Origin: Microbacterium sp. CFH 31415
GTDB lineage: Bacteria; Actinomycetota; Actinomycetes; Actinomycetales; Microbacteriaceae
Length of the DNA: 36,127 nt
NCBI RefSeq assembly: GCF_022538185.1
Contig: NZ_JAKYXC010000019.1
Span: 1-36,127 of the forward strand
Reading direction: 5' to 3'
Positions 14,625 to 22,305 of this stretch are shown here, piece by piece. The position numbers and the translations under genes were made by a program. Positions within the stretch are counted from its first letter, which is position 1. The number at the start of each line of letters is the position of its first letter. The notes under the pieces were generated by a model, which saw nothing but the letters and a program-made list of their open reading frames with translations, had not been told where the DNA came from and made no database searches.

Positions 14625-15587
14625 GTGCGCATTCGCCCGATCGCCGCCCTGTCCGTCGCCGCGTTCTCCGCGGTACTACTGGCGGGTTGCGCCAGCGGCG
14701 CGAACCCCAACGCCACGCCCGCGCCCAGTACCAGCGGTGCTGCAGCCGACCTCTGCGCCGCCGCGGCGCCGTCGGGCTCGGCCAGCGACTCGATCACCGT
14801 CGAGGGCGAGGTCGGTGAGAAGTCCACCGCGACCTTCTCGGCGCCGCTCGAGGTGGAGGAGCTGCAGAGCACCGTCATCTCGGAGGGTGAGGGCGACCCG
14901 GTGGCGGCCGGCGACCTCGTGACCTACGCGCTCACCGCGTTCAGCGCCGAGACCGGCGAGGAGCTCGGCTCATTCGGCTACGACGACGCGCCCGTGCTGC
15001 CGCAGCAGATCTCGGGCGACAACCCGCTCGGCCAGTTGCTCGGCTGCGCAACGCCGGGAACCCGGGTCGTCGCTGCGTTCCCGGCCACCGAGCAGGGCGC
15101 CGCCGAGGTGTACGTCGTCGACCTCCTCGAGGTCGTCCCGAATGCCGCCTGGGGAGAGCCCGTCGATCCGGCCGAGGGTCTGCCCACGGTCGAGCTCGCC
15201 GACGACGGCGCCCCCACCGTGACGCTGCCCGAGGGCGACGCGCCTGCCGAGTTCGAGAAGGCCACCCTCAAGGAGGGTGACGGCCAGGTGGTCGCCGCCG
15301 GCGACGGGGTGCTGGTGCAGTACCACGGCGTCTCGTGGGACACCGGCGAGGTGTTCGACGAGAGCTGGGGCGGTGCGCCGTTCTCGTTCACCGCGGGCAG
15401 CGGCGTCGTGCAGGGCTTCACCGACGCGGTCGTCGGAGAGACCGTCGGTTCGCAGGTCATCGCCGTGCTGCCGCCGGCCGTCGCCTACGGCGAGGGTGAG
15501 ATCAACGACGCCGACCTCAAGGGCCAGACCCTCGTGTTCGTCGTCGACATCCTCGGCGTGCAGCCCGCGGAGACTCCGGCGCAGTAG
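14625..15587 (+). CDS. FKBP-type peptidyl-prolyl isomerase, lipoprotein
   Basis: This 320-residue secreted lipoprotein should be anchored to the outer face of the membrane and help extracytoplasmic proteins fold. A type II signal peptide ends in the lipobox LLAGC (Cys22). A Ser/Ala/Pro linker follows. There are two FKBP-like domains: a divergent one (about residues 45-165) and a better conserved C-terminal one (about 205-312), with VLVQYHGVSWDTGEVFDESW and IAVLPPAVAYGEG. The frame is open upstream to 14313, but only the GTG at 14625 places the signal peptide at the N-terminus, and a GAGG lies 8 bases before it. dxr follows after 21 bases but has its own promoter box. Confidence 0.9.
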   Translation: MRIRPIAALSVAAFSAVLLAGCASGANPNATPAPSTSGAAADLCAAAAPSGSASDSITVEGEVGEKSTATFSAPLEVEELQSTVISEGEGDPVAAGDLVTYALTAFSAETGEELGSFGYDDAPVLPQQISGDNPLGQLLGCATPGTRVVAAFPATEQGAAEVYVVDLLEVVPNAAWGEPVDPAEGLPTVELADDGAPTVTLPEGDAPAEFEKATLKEGDGQVVAAGDGVLVQYHGVSWDTGEVFDESWGGAPFSFTAGSGVVQGFTDAVVGETVGSQVIAVLPPAVAYGEGEINDADLKGQTLVFVVDILGVQPAETPAQ

Positions 15588-15596
15588 CCCGCTCGG

Positions 15597-15602
15597 TAGG
15601 CT
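15597..15602 (+). promoter_or_regulatory. -10 box TAGGCT, leaderless start of dxr
   Basis: TAGGCT lies between the FKBP stop and the dxr ATG at 15609, with exactly 6 bases before the ATG. Confidence 0.55.
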
Positions 15603-15608
15603 GATCGG

Positions 15609-16697
15609 ATGCGGCGCGTCCTCGTCCTCGGCTCGACAGGCTCGATCGGCATCCAGGCTCTCGACGTCATCCGGGCCAACCCTGGACGCTTCGAGGTCGT
15701 GGGACTCTCGGCCGGCTCCAATCGTGCGGTGCTGCAGGCGCAGGCCGACGAGTTCGGGGTCGAGCGCATCGCGCTCGGCGCCGACGAGGCCGAGCAGTTG
15801 GTTCGGGATGTCGAGGCCGACGTCGTGCTCAACGGGATCACGGGGTCGGTCGGGCTCGGCCCGACGCTCGCGGCGCTGGAGCGCGGGCGCACGCTCGCGC
15901 TCGCGAACAAAGAGTCGCTGATCGTGGGCGGCGATCTCGTGACGGCGATCGCTCAGCCGGGTCAGATCGTGCCCGTCGACTCGGAGCACTCCGCGATCGC
16001 GCAGGCGCTGCGCTCCGGCGACCGGGCCGAAGTGCGGCGGCTCGTGCTCACCGCGTCCGGGGGTCCGTTCCGCGGTCGCTCCAGGGAGTCGCTCGCGAGT
16101 GTCACACCCGCCGAAGCGCTGGCGCATCCGACATGGGACATGGGCCGCGTGGTCACGACGAACTCGGCGACGCTGGTGAACAAGGGGCTCGAGGTCATCG
16201 AGGCGCACCTTCTGTTCCAGGTGCCGTACGGCGAGATCGACGTCGTCGTGCACCCGCAGTCGATCGTCCACTCGATGGTCGAGTTCTCCGACGGCTCCAC
16301 GATCGCCCAGGCGTCGCCGCCGGACATGCGGCTTCCGATCTCTCTCGGGCTCGACTGGCCTCACCGCGTCTCCGGGGTCGGGCGCCCGCTCGACTGGACG
16401 ACCGCGACGTCGTGGACGTTCGAGCCCCTCGACGAGGAGGCGTTCCCGGCGGTGAAGCTGGCGAAGCGGGTCGGCCGGGCCGGCGGGACGTTCCCCGCCG
16501 TGTTCAACGCCGCCAACGAGCAGGCGGTCGACGCGTTCCACGAGGGGCGACTCGGCTTCACCGGCATCGTCGAGACCGTCGAGCGCGTGGTCGAGAAGCA
16601 CGAGGCACCCGAGTCGCTCACGCGTGAGTCGCTCGCCGAGGCGGAGCGCTGGGCCCGCGAGGCCGCCGATCGCGCGATCGCAACCGCCGCCGCGTGA
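15609..16697 (+). CDS. dxr: 1-deoxy-D-xylulose-5-phosphate reductoisomerase
   Basis: Dxr (IspC) catalyses the second step of the MEP isoprenoid pathway, converting DXP to MEP with NADPH. The 362-residue protein starts with the nucleotide-binding motif [11 protein letters not shown] and has NKESL (100-104). The metal-binding VDSEHSA (123-129) carries ligand Asp124 and Glu126. ASGGPFRG, the substrate loop with [18 protein letters not shown], and [14 protein letters not shown] follow. Length and order match the family. In actinobacteria dxr is normally followed by an M50 protease gene and ispG; here these lie 4 kb and 10 kb downstream, with other genes between. A hairpin follows the stop. Confidence 0.97.
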   Translation: MRRVLVLGSTGSIGIQALDVIRANPGRFEVVGLSAGSNRAVLQAQADEFGVERIALGADEAEQLVRDVEADVVLNGITGSVGLGPTLAALERGRTLALANKESLIVGGDLVTAIAQPGQIVPVDSEHSAIAQALRSGDRAEVRRLVLTASGGPFRGRSRESLASVTPAEALAHPTWDMGRVVTTNSATLVNKGLEVIEAHLLFQVPYGEIDVVVHPQSIVHSMVEFSDGSTIAQASPPDMRLPISLGLDWPHRVSGVGRPLDWTTATSWTFEPLDEEAFPAVKLAKRVGRAGGTFPAVFNAANEQAVDAFHEGRLGFTGIVETVERVVEKHEAPESLTRESLAEAERWAREAADRAIATAAA

Positions 16698-16731
16698 CCT
16701 TTCGCTCTCCCGCTGATCGAATGCGTGCGCC

Positions 16732-16755
16732 GCATCCCCGGCCGGCGGGGGATGC
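16732..16755 (+). terminator. Hairpin after dxr
   Basis: GCATCCCC (16732-16739) and GGGGATGC (16748-16755) pair perfectly around an 8-base loop, 34 bases after the dxr stop. No T run is present. Confidence 0.5.
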
Positions 16756-16867
16756 CCGGCGTGCCGTTCGCAGGACCGGGCCATCCTCGGCGGCCGTGCG
16801 TTCGCGCTGTTCTGCGGGAGCGCCGCGCTCTCAGGCCCGTCACTCCTGCAATCGGTACGAGCAGCGG

Positions 16868-16903
16868 CTGATCGAGCGCGCGCGCAGCGCGTACGCGGAG
16901 ATC
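16868..16903 (+). repeat. Degenerate intergenic repeat (copy A of a pair)
   Basis: The segment with TCGAGCGCG and CGCGCAGCGCGT followed by GAGATC matches a second intergenic segment at 23561-23600 apart from small indels. It is probably a worn REP-like element. It lies in the 344-base gap between dxr and the convergent Mur ligase gene. That gap otherwise holds the dxr hairpin and the tandem hairpin element below; no convincing gene was found in it. Confidence 0.45.
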
Positions 16904-16925
16904 GGTCGTGGTGCGCGGGCTTCGG

Positions 16926-16991
16926 TACGGCGCTTCGCGCCTACTCAACCGGCGGGGGACGGCCGGGCGCTTCGCGCCCGCTGACCGGCGG
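16926..16991 (+). repeat. Tandem hairpin element, two similar units
   Basis: Two units share GGCGCTTCGCGCC, a 6-9 base link, and ACCGGCGGG. The hairpins are GGCGC-TTC-GCGCC (16929-16941) and CGGGCGC-TTC-GCGCCCG (16964-16980). The layout is typical of intergenic REP-like palindromes in high-GC actinobacteria, and it may also end transcription from the convergent genes. Confidence 0.55.
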
Positions 16992-17041
16992 GAGGGGGAG
17001 GCACCGCGCGAGCGGCGCGCGCCGCTCTTCGACCGCGGGCG

Positions 17042-18706
17042 CTACGACGCGGGGTAGGCGGGGCGCTCGGGGTCGGAGGCCGGGGTCTCGTCGGCGGGAT
17101 ACGGCACCGGCCAGTGCGGCTCGGGAACCGGCCATCCGGCGCCGCGCAGAGCGCGACGAGCGAGCTCGCGCGCGGAGTACGGGGTGCGCACGCCGCGGAT
17201 GTCGCGGTAGTCCTGGTGCCCGGGTCCGGCCCAGAGGATCGCGTCGCCGTCGCCGACGAGAGCGACCGCCTCGAGGATCGCCCGCTCGGGCGGCGAGAAC
17301 TCGAGGATCTCGGCATCGGGCTGAGCCCGGCGCGCGCCTTCGATCAGCGTCGAGCGGATCGAGTCGGGGTTCTCGTGCCGCGGGTGGTGGTCGGTGACGA
17401 TGAGGATGTCGCTGCCTTCAACGGCGGTGCGCCCCATGTCGTGGCGCTTGGTGGCGTCGCGGTCGCCGTCGGCGCCGAAGAGCATCACGACCTTGCCCGG
17501 AGTGACGCGCCGCACTGCGGCGAGCGTCTTCTCGAACGCGTCGGGGGAGTGCCCGAAGTCGACGTACACGGCGGGGCCCATCTCGCCCGAGACCAGCTCG
17601 GTGCGCCCGGGAAGATACGCCTCGATGCGTTGGCCGTCGAGTGTCTCGACGAGGCGGTCCCATGGGTACCCGCCCTCGAGGATCATCACGATCGCGAGGC
17701 CGGCGTTCGCGGCCATGTGCCGGCCGATCACCGGGACGAGGGTGGTCAGGGTGCGACCGTCACGGGCCGTGAGGCGGAACTCGGTGCCCACAGGGCGCTC
17801 GTCGAGGATCTCGACGACCCAGTCGGCGTCGGCCGAGGCATCCGGATCCGAAGCCAACGCGGGCGTGCCCACCGTCACAGTCGGCACCTGGCTGCGCGCG
17901 ACGACCTCCGCGCCCTGCTCGGAGTCGACGCACACGACAGCGCGACGTGAGCGGTCGGGCAGGAAGAGCGGCAGCTTGGCCTCGAAGTACTCGCGCATGT
18001 CGGCGTAGTCGTCGAGGTGGTCGTGGGTGAGGTTGGTGAACCCGGCGACGTCGAACACGATGCCGTCCACACGGCGGCGGCTGAGCGCCTGCGCGCTCAC
18101 CTCGACCGCGACCGCCTCGACGCCGCGCTCGCGCATGAGCGCCAGGAGCGCGTGCATCTCGTACGCCTCGGGAGTCGTGAGACGCGACACGATCACCTGC
18201 CCCGCGATGTGGCGCTCGGCCGTCGAGGAGAGGCCCGTGACCGCCCCGAGCTGACCGAGGATGCCCTCGAGGAGGTGCGAGACGCTCGTCTTCCCGTTCG
18301 TGCCGGTCGTGCCGAAGAGGATCGGCAGGTGGTCGTCGCGTCCGGTGCTGTACACCCACGCCGACAGCTCGCCGAGGAACCCGCGCGGGTCGTCCACGAG
18401 CACGACGGGGAGCCCGCTGGTCGCGGCCAGCTCGGCACCGTCCGCGTCGGTCACGACGGCGACGGCGCCCTTCTCGGCGGCGGTGGCCGTGAACTCGGCG
18501 CCGTGGCGGTTGACGCCTCGCACCGCGACGAACACGTCGCCGGGGCGGAGGTCCGCGGTCGCGAGCGTCACGCCCGTCAGCGTCACCCCGGCCGTCTCAC
18601 CGCGAACCTCGAGGCCGAAGCGTGCGGCCAGTTCGTCGAGGGTGTGAACGGGTGGCGCGTCCGGTCGGAGGACGGGGGGAAGGTTCGAAGGCGCGTCGGT
18701 CGGCAT
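17042..18706 (-). CDS. MurE-type Mur ligase (UDP-MurNAc-tripeptide synthetase family)
   Basis: This 554-residue protein has the three-domain Mur ligase layout and would add the third amino acid to UDP-MurNAc-dipeptide. Visible features are the ATP loop GTTGTNGKT (132-140), the substrate-binding TTPEAYE, EVSAQALSRRRVDG and the carbamylated-lysine segment YFEAKLPLF (Lys244). The C-terminal position of the DNPR motif of diaminopimelate-adding MurE reads HHPRHENP instead (about 440-447), so the third amino acid may differ. The ATG at 18706 has GGAGG 5 bases upstream. The gene lies outside a dcw cluster and is probably a second MurE homologue; whether a canonical murE exists elsewhere cannot be seen here. 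Confidence 0.88.
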   Translation of the reverse strand: MPTDAPSNLPPVLRPDAPPVHTLDELAARFGLEVRGETAGVTLTGVTLATADLRPGDVFVAVRGVNRHGAEFTATAAEKGAVAVVTDADGAELAATSGLPVVLVDDPRGFLGELSAWVYSTGRDDHLPILFGTTGTNGKTSVSHLLEGILGQLGAVTGLSSTAERHIAGQVIVSRLTTPEAYEMHALLALMRERGVEAVAVEVSAQALSRRRVDGIVFDVAGFTNLTHDHLDDYADMREYFEAKLPLFLPDRSRRAVVCVDSEQGAEVVARSQVPTVTVGTPALASDPDASADADWVVEILDERPVGTEFRLTARDGRTLTTLVPVIGRHMAANAGLAIVMILEGGYPWDRLVETLDGQRIEAYLPGRTELVSGEMGPAVYVDFGHSPDAFEKTLAAVRRVTPGKVVMLFGADGDRDATKRHDMGRTAVEGSDILIVTDHHPRHENPDSIRSTLIEGARRAQPDAEILEFSPPERAILEAVALVGDGDAILWAGPGHQDYRDIRGVRTPYSARELARRALRGAGWPVPEPHWPVPYPADETPASDPERPAYPAS

Positions 18707-18802
18707 GGCGCCTCCATCCTCTCATCCGGAGGGCGCGAACCCCACGCCCGTCCACAGCCCCGGCACCGCACTCCCCGTCCGTCGCCGGTCGCCGGTCGTC
18801 GA

Positions 18803-18871
18803 GATCAGGGGATCCGGCGTACGCAGGACGTTTCGCGCGGAATCGTCCTGATTTCACCAGATCCCCTGATT
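18803..18871. repeat. Nested palindromic intergenic element
   Basis: The outer arms are GATCAGGGGATCCGG (18803-18817) and CCAGATCCCCTGATT (18857-18871). The inner arms are CAGGACG (18824-18830) and CGTCCTG (18844-18850). It occupies the 249-base gap between two minus-strand genes; nothing else was recognised in that gap apart from the Mur ligase ribosome-binding site. Confidence 0.75.
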
Positions 18872-18955
18872 CGGGAGAGCGCGGGCAGGGTGCATGCGGC
18901 ACGGCGCGGCCGAGGGCCCCGGCGCGCCGTGCCGGGCAACACGCAGCGGGTGAGG

Positions 18956-19738
18956 TCAGCCGTCCCCGGATGTGCGGGCGCGCCCGCGCACGAGCACCAC
19001 GACCAGCGCCGCGATGCCGGCGACGAGTCCGCCCGCCGCGAGCCAGCGCGCCAGAGGGTCGGCCGCGGGGGCGGCGCTCGCCTCGCCGTCTGCGTGCCCC
19101 TCACCGGAGGCTGCCGAGCCGTCACTCGCCGAGCCGTGAGCCGAGCCGTCGGCCGTTCCGTCCTCGTCTGAAGCCCCCGGGTGGCCGTGCCCGTCGTCCT
19201 CGGCGACCGCGCCGACTTCGACGAGGGGTGCCGGAGCGTCGAGGTCGTGCGGGTCCTGGCCGTCCTCGGCGATCTCGGTCCACGCGGTCTCGCCTACGGC
19301 GCACACCTGGGTCACCGGGAACGCGAGCGTGCTGCCGGCCGCAGATTCGTCGAACAGCACGTCCATCGCGACGGTCGCCTTGAAGCCGTCTTCGACGGGG
19401 GCGTCGCTCGCGAACGTGATCTGCGACGGCACGCCGTCGGCGTCCGACTCGCGTGTGATGGTCCAGCCGCCATCGACGATGGGCGTCGCGTTGCCGACGC
19501 CGTCGGGGATATCGACGACGAGCGCGGTCGTGGGGGACCCGTCGCAGCCGTGCGAGAACGCGAACGTGAGCGTCTCGGTCGAGCCGGCCGCCACCGCGCC
19601 GGGGTCGACGTGGACGTGCGCCGAGGCGGCCAGCGGCACGCCGACGGCGAGGGCGAGCCCAGCGGCGGTGCCGAGGGCGATGCGAAGAACGCGACGGGCG
19701 GGGCCGGCGGGGGCGGGGAGGGTGCGGTAAGTGGTCAT
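18956..19738 (-). CDS. ycnI: YcnI-family (DUF1775) secreted copper-binding protein with membrane anchor
   Basis: This 260-residue protein has a signal peptide whose likely cleavage after ASA (residue 40) leaves His41 as the new N-terminus (HVHVDPG). In characterised YcnI proteins a mature N-terminal His helps bind Cu(II). The domain runs to about residue 185. It is followed by a His/Asp/Gly/Ser-rich linker (EDDGHGHPGASDEDG) that could also bind metal, a single transmembrane helix (WLAAGGLVAGIAALVVVLV) and a short basic tail. The ATG at 19738 is chosen because it starts the signal peptide. A membrane protein gene lies just upstream on the same strand, 104 bases away, and probably shares its transcript. 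Copper handling is inferred from the family. Confidence 0.88.
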   Translation of the reverse strand: MTTYRTLPAPAGPARRVLRIALGTAAGLALAVGVPLAASAHVHVDPGAVAAGSTETLTFAFSHGCDGSPTTALVVDIPDGVGNATPIVDGGWTITRESDADGVPSQITFASDAPVEDGFKATVAMDVLFDESAAGSTLAFPVTQVCAVGETAWTEIAEDGQDPHDLDAPAPLVEVGAVAEDDGHGHPGASDEDGTADGSAHGSASDGSAASGEGHADGEASAAPAADPLARWLAAGGLVAGIAALVVVLVRGRARTSGDG

Positions 19739-19842
19739 GTGAGTGTCTTTCGTCGAAGGGCGCAGGCAGGCGGTCGCCGCCGCGCGGGTGCACGGAACAG
19801 CGGTCCACGCGCGTAAGGCGCAGGACCGGTGGGATGCCGCGG

Positions 19843-20424
19843 TCAGGAGGCCGCGATGACGAAAGACGGAGGGCCGCGCCGAGAGACGTCGGAGAGCACC
19901 ACGCGCGCGGTGCGGCGCAGGACGACGACAGCCGGCGCCGAGCGGACGAGCGGCGCGGCGACGAGCGCCGGAACGCCGGCGCGATGAAGCAGTGAGCGGA
20001 TGCCGCGGCCCAGGGCTCGCAGCATCCGCTCGCCGTGATACAGCACGAAGAGCGTGGCCGCTGCCGCGATGAGGTGGCCGACGAGCATCCCGCCGTCGGG
20101 CAGAACACCGGCCGTCGAGGTGGCGCCGACGAGCCGGACGTCGTGGACGTGGCCGCGGAGTCCGGTCGGGTCCGCGCCGGCGGTCATGGCGAACGCCGTG
20201 TGGAACAGACCCTGACTCACCACGACGGCGGTGCCGACCCGCCAGACCGAGAGCCGACGGCCGACCAGCGCGATGACCACGGGCGAGGCGAGGACGCCGA
20301 GGACCGCGATGAGCACGGGGGAGGGTGCGCCACCGCCGGCCAGAGTGTGGGAGGTCGCGGCGATGATCGTCGCGATCCACGCAGCCGCAGCGCCTCGCAG
20401 GGCGCGAACGTGGCGTGGGGTCAC
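19843..20424 (-). CDS. Small multi-pass membrane protein of unknown function, upstream of ycnI
   Basis: This 193-residue protein has four or five predicted membrane helices (for example AAWIATIIAATSHTLA, VLIAVLGVLASPVVIALVG and MLVGHLIAAAATLFVLYHG), with His residues in several of them and a GHVHDV loop. No family is recognised with confidence; similar proteins are often found beside YcnI, so a role in copper traffic is a guess from context. The GTG at 20424 has GGAGG 6 bases upstream; the frame continues upstream without a better start. It is transcribed divergently from the M50 protease gene. Confidence 0.8.
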   Translation of the reverse strand: MTPRHVRALRGAAAAWIATIIAATSHTLAGGGAPSPVLIAVLGVLASPVVIALVGRRLSVWRVGTAVVVSQGLFHTAFAMTAGADPTGLRGHVHDVRLVGATSTAGVLPDGGMLVGHLIAAAATLFVLYHGERMLRALGRGIRSLLHRAGVPALVAAPLVRSAPAVVVLRRTARVVLSDVSRRGPPSFVIAAS

Positions 20425-20441
20425 GGGATCCTCCTGGCACG

Positions 20442-20447
20442 AGCCTA
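20442..20447 (-). promoter_or_regulatory. -10 box TAGGCT of the membrane protein-ycnI operon
   Basis: On the minus strand TAGGCT should start a transcript near 20435, giving a leader of about 11 nt that still contains GGAGG before the GTG at 20424. This one is therefore short-leadered rather than leaderless. Confidence 0.45.
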
Positions 20448-20493
20448 GGCGAGAACCGAGGGCGGTCACGGCCAACTCAAAGGCCGGCGCGGG

Positions 20494-20499
20494 TACCGT
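20494..20499 (+). promoter_or_regulatory. -10 box TACCGT, leaderless start of the M50 protease gene
   Basis: TACCGT lies 7 bases before the GTG at 20507. An out-of-frame ATG at 20505 overlaps it. Confidence 0.45.
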
Positions 20500-20506
20500 G
20501 TCGGAT

Positions 20507-21853
20507 GTGGAAGCACTCGCATTCGTCATCGGCGTCGTCCTCATGGTCGTGGGCCTCGCCGTGTCGATCGCGCTCCACGAGCTCGGTCACCTGTGGCCGG
20601 CCAAGAAGTTCGGCGTGCGCGTCGGCCAGTACATGATCGGGTTCGGTCCCACGCTGTGGTCGCGCCGCATCGGCGAGACCGAGTACGGCCTCAAGGCGAT
20701 CCCCCTCGGCGGCTACATCTCGATGGCCGGCATGTACCCGCCCTCGCCGAAGCAGGTCTCCGCCGCGGCATCCGGCCACCGCTCGGGCAAGGCGGGTGGC
20801 GGCTTCTTCGCCACCATGGTGCAGGACGCCCGCGCCGCGAACGACGAGACGCTCCTCAGCGAGGACGACGACCGCGTCTTCTACCGGCTGCCCGTGTGGA
20901 AGCGCGTCGTGATCATGCTCGGCGGTCCGGTCATGAACCTGCTGTTCGCCATCGTGCTCTTCGCGATCCTGCTGTCGGGCATCGGCATCCAGACCGCGAC
21001 GACCACCGTGTCGAGCGTCAGCGACTGCGTCATCCCGTCCGAGTCCGCCCGCACCGAGTGCGAGCCCACCGATCCGCAGGCACCCGCTGCCGCCGCCGGG
21101 ATACGGTCCGGCGACGTGATCGTGGCGGTCGACGACGAGCCGATCTCGACCTTCGCCGAGGCGGCGGCCCTGATCCAGGCCTCGCCCGAGCGGGCGATCT
21201 CGATCACCGTCGAGCGCGACGGCGAGACCCTGACCCTGCCGCTGACCCCCGTCGCGGTCGAGCAGCCGGTGCTCGACGCCCGAGGTCAGCCGGTGGTCGG
21301 CGAGGACGGCGAGCCGCAGACCGAACGGGTCGGACTCGCCGGCATCCGCCAGGAGGTCGACTACCTGCGTGAGCCGGTGTGGGTCGCTCCGCAGATGGCG
21401 TTCGAGCGCGTCGGAGCGGTCGCGGGGATCATCTGGCAGATGCCGGTCAAGGTGTGGGAAGCCGGAACCACCCTCGTCACCGGTGAGGAGCGCGATCCGA
21501 ACGGGCCGCTCAGCATCGTGGGCGCCGGGCGGCTCTCGGGCGAGGTCGCAGCGGCGGACGCCCCCGTGCTGAACCGCGTCGCCGGCTTCCTCGAACTGCT
21601 CGCCGCGGTCAACATCGCGCTGTTCGTCTTCAACCTCATCCCGCTCCTGCCGCTCGATGGCGGGCATGTCGCGGTCGCCCTGTGGGAGGGGATCAAGCGC
21701 GTGTGGGCCAAGGTCTTCCACCGCCCGCCGCCCAAGCCGGTCGACGCCACCAAACTGGTCCCGGTCACGTTCATCGTGGTCGTCGCGCTCATCGCGATGG
21801 GCGCTGTGCTGATCCTGACCGACATCGTCAACCCGGTCTCGCTGTTCGGGTAG
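20507..21853 (+). CDS. M50 site-2 protease (RseP/Rip1 family)
   Basis: This 448-residue intramembrane zinc metalloprotease cuts membrane-bound regulators such as anti-sigma factors. The zinc motif HELGH (24-28) lies in the first helix, followed by the conserved loop GFGPTLWSRRIGETEYGLKA. A PDZ domain (about 185-255) contains AAAAGIRSGDVIVAVDDEPIS. The second active-site motif LPLDGGH is in a C-terminal helix. An extra segment of about 45 residues rich in Ala/Gly/Asp follows the first loop. The start is set by TACCGT 7 bases upstream; the frame is open further but that stretch overlaps the divergent promoter. dxr lies upstream and ispG downstream, as in other actinobacteria, but with accessory genes between. 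Confidence 0.95.
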   Translation: MEALAFVIGVVLMVVGLAVSIALHELGHLWPAKKFGVRVGQYMIGFGPTLWSRRIGETEYGLKAIPLGGYISMAGMYPPSPKQVSAAASGHRSGKAGGGFFATMVQDARAANDETLLSEDDDRVFYRLPVWKRVVIMLGGPVMNLLFAIVLFAILLSGIGIQTATTTVSSVSDCVIPSESARTECEPTDPQAPAAAAGIRSGDVIVAVDDEPISTFAEAAALIQASPERAISITVERDGETLTLPLTPVAVEQPVLDARGQPVVGEDGEPQTERVGLAGIRQEVDYLREPVWVAPQMAFERVGAVAGIIWQMPVKVWEAGTTLVTGEERDPNGPLSIVGAGRLSGEVAAADAPVLNRVAGFLELLAAVNIALFVFNLIPLLPLDGGHVAVALWEGIKRVWAKVFHRPPPKPVDATKLVPVTFIVVVALIAMGAVLILTDIVNPVSLFG

Positions 21854-21869
21854 GAAATCTTCGAGGACC

Positions 21870-21896
21870 TGTCGAAATCGGTCTTGTCCATTCGCT
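21870..21896 (+). promoter_or_regulatory. Candidate ECF42-dependent promoter of the YCII-sigma operon
   Basis: TGTCGA (21870-21875) matches the -35 element reported for ECF42 sigma factors. After 17 bases CGCT (21893-21896) sits where a CGAC/CGTC-like -10 is expected, so that half is imperfect. No TANNNT box lies close to the start codon here, unlike most genes of the window. Confidence 0.4.
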
Positions 21897-21936
21897 GTGG
21901 GGATGAAACGGTTCCACTGACGAAAGGACCACGACC

Positions 21937-22305
21937 GTGAAGTACGTCCTGATGTTCACCAGCACCCCCGAGCTCGACGCCGCCGTTCCGCCCGAGCGCG
22001 CGCAGGAGGTCTACGGCCGGATCTACGAGTGGTTCGGCGAGCACGCCGAGCACATCGACGACTCCGGCGCCGAGCTGCAGCCCCCCGACACGGCGACGAC
22101 CGTCAAGCACGGCGCGGACGCGCCCGTCGTGGTGGACGGGCCGTTCTCGGAGGCCAAGGAGGTCGTCGGCGGGTTCAGCGTTATCAACGCCGACGACCTC
22201 GACGCGGCCATCGCGATCGCCAGGACCTGGCCCGCCCTCGCGCTCCCCGGTGTGGCGGTCGAGGTGCGCCCGATGGTGGTCGACTACAGCCAGTTCGAGC
22301 AGTGA
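21937..22305 (+). CDS. YCII-related (DGPF) protein
   Basis: This 122-residue protein is of the YCII/DGPF family, small ferredoxin-like-fold proteins of unclear function. The naming motif DGPF is present in VVVDGPFSEAKEVVGGF, as is the start KYVLMF. The GTG at 21937 has GAAAGGACC upstream. The stop overlaps the start of the sigma-factor gene in GTGA, so the two are translationally coupled. DGPF proteins are the standard partners and targets of ECF42 sigma factors, which agrees with the candidate promoter upstream. The biochemical activity is unknown. Confidence 0.92.
   Translation: MKYVLMFTSTPELDAAVPPERAQEVYGRIYEWFGEHAEHIDDSGAELQPPDTATTVKHGADAPVVVDGPFSEAKEVVGGFSVINADDLDAAIAIARTWPALALPGVAVEVRPMVVDYSQFEQ

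Noticed and set aside
16694..16984. 96-codon plus-strand frame after dxr
   Set aside because: It overlaps the dxr stop, runs through hairpins and repeats, has no ribosome-binding site and only low-complexity Arg/Ala/Pro sequence.
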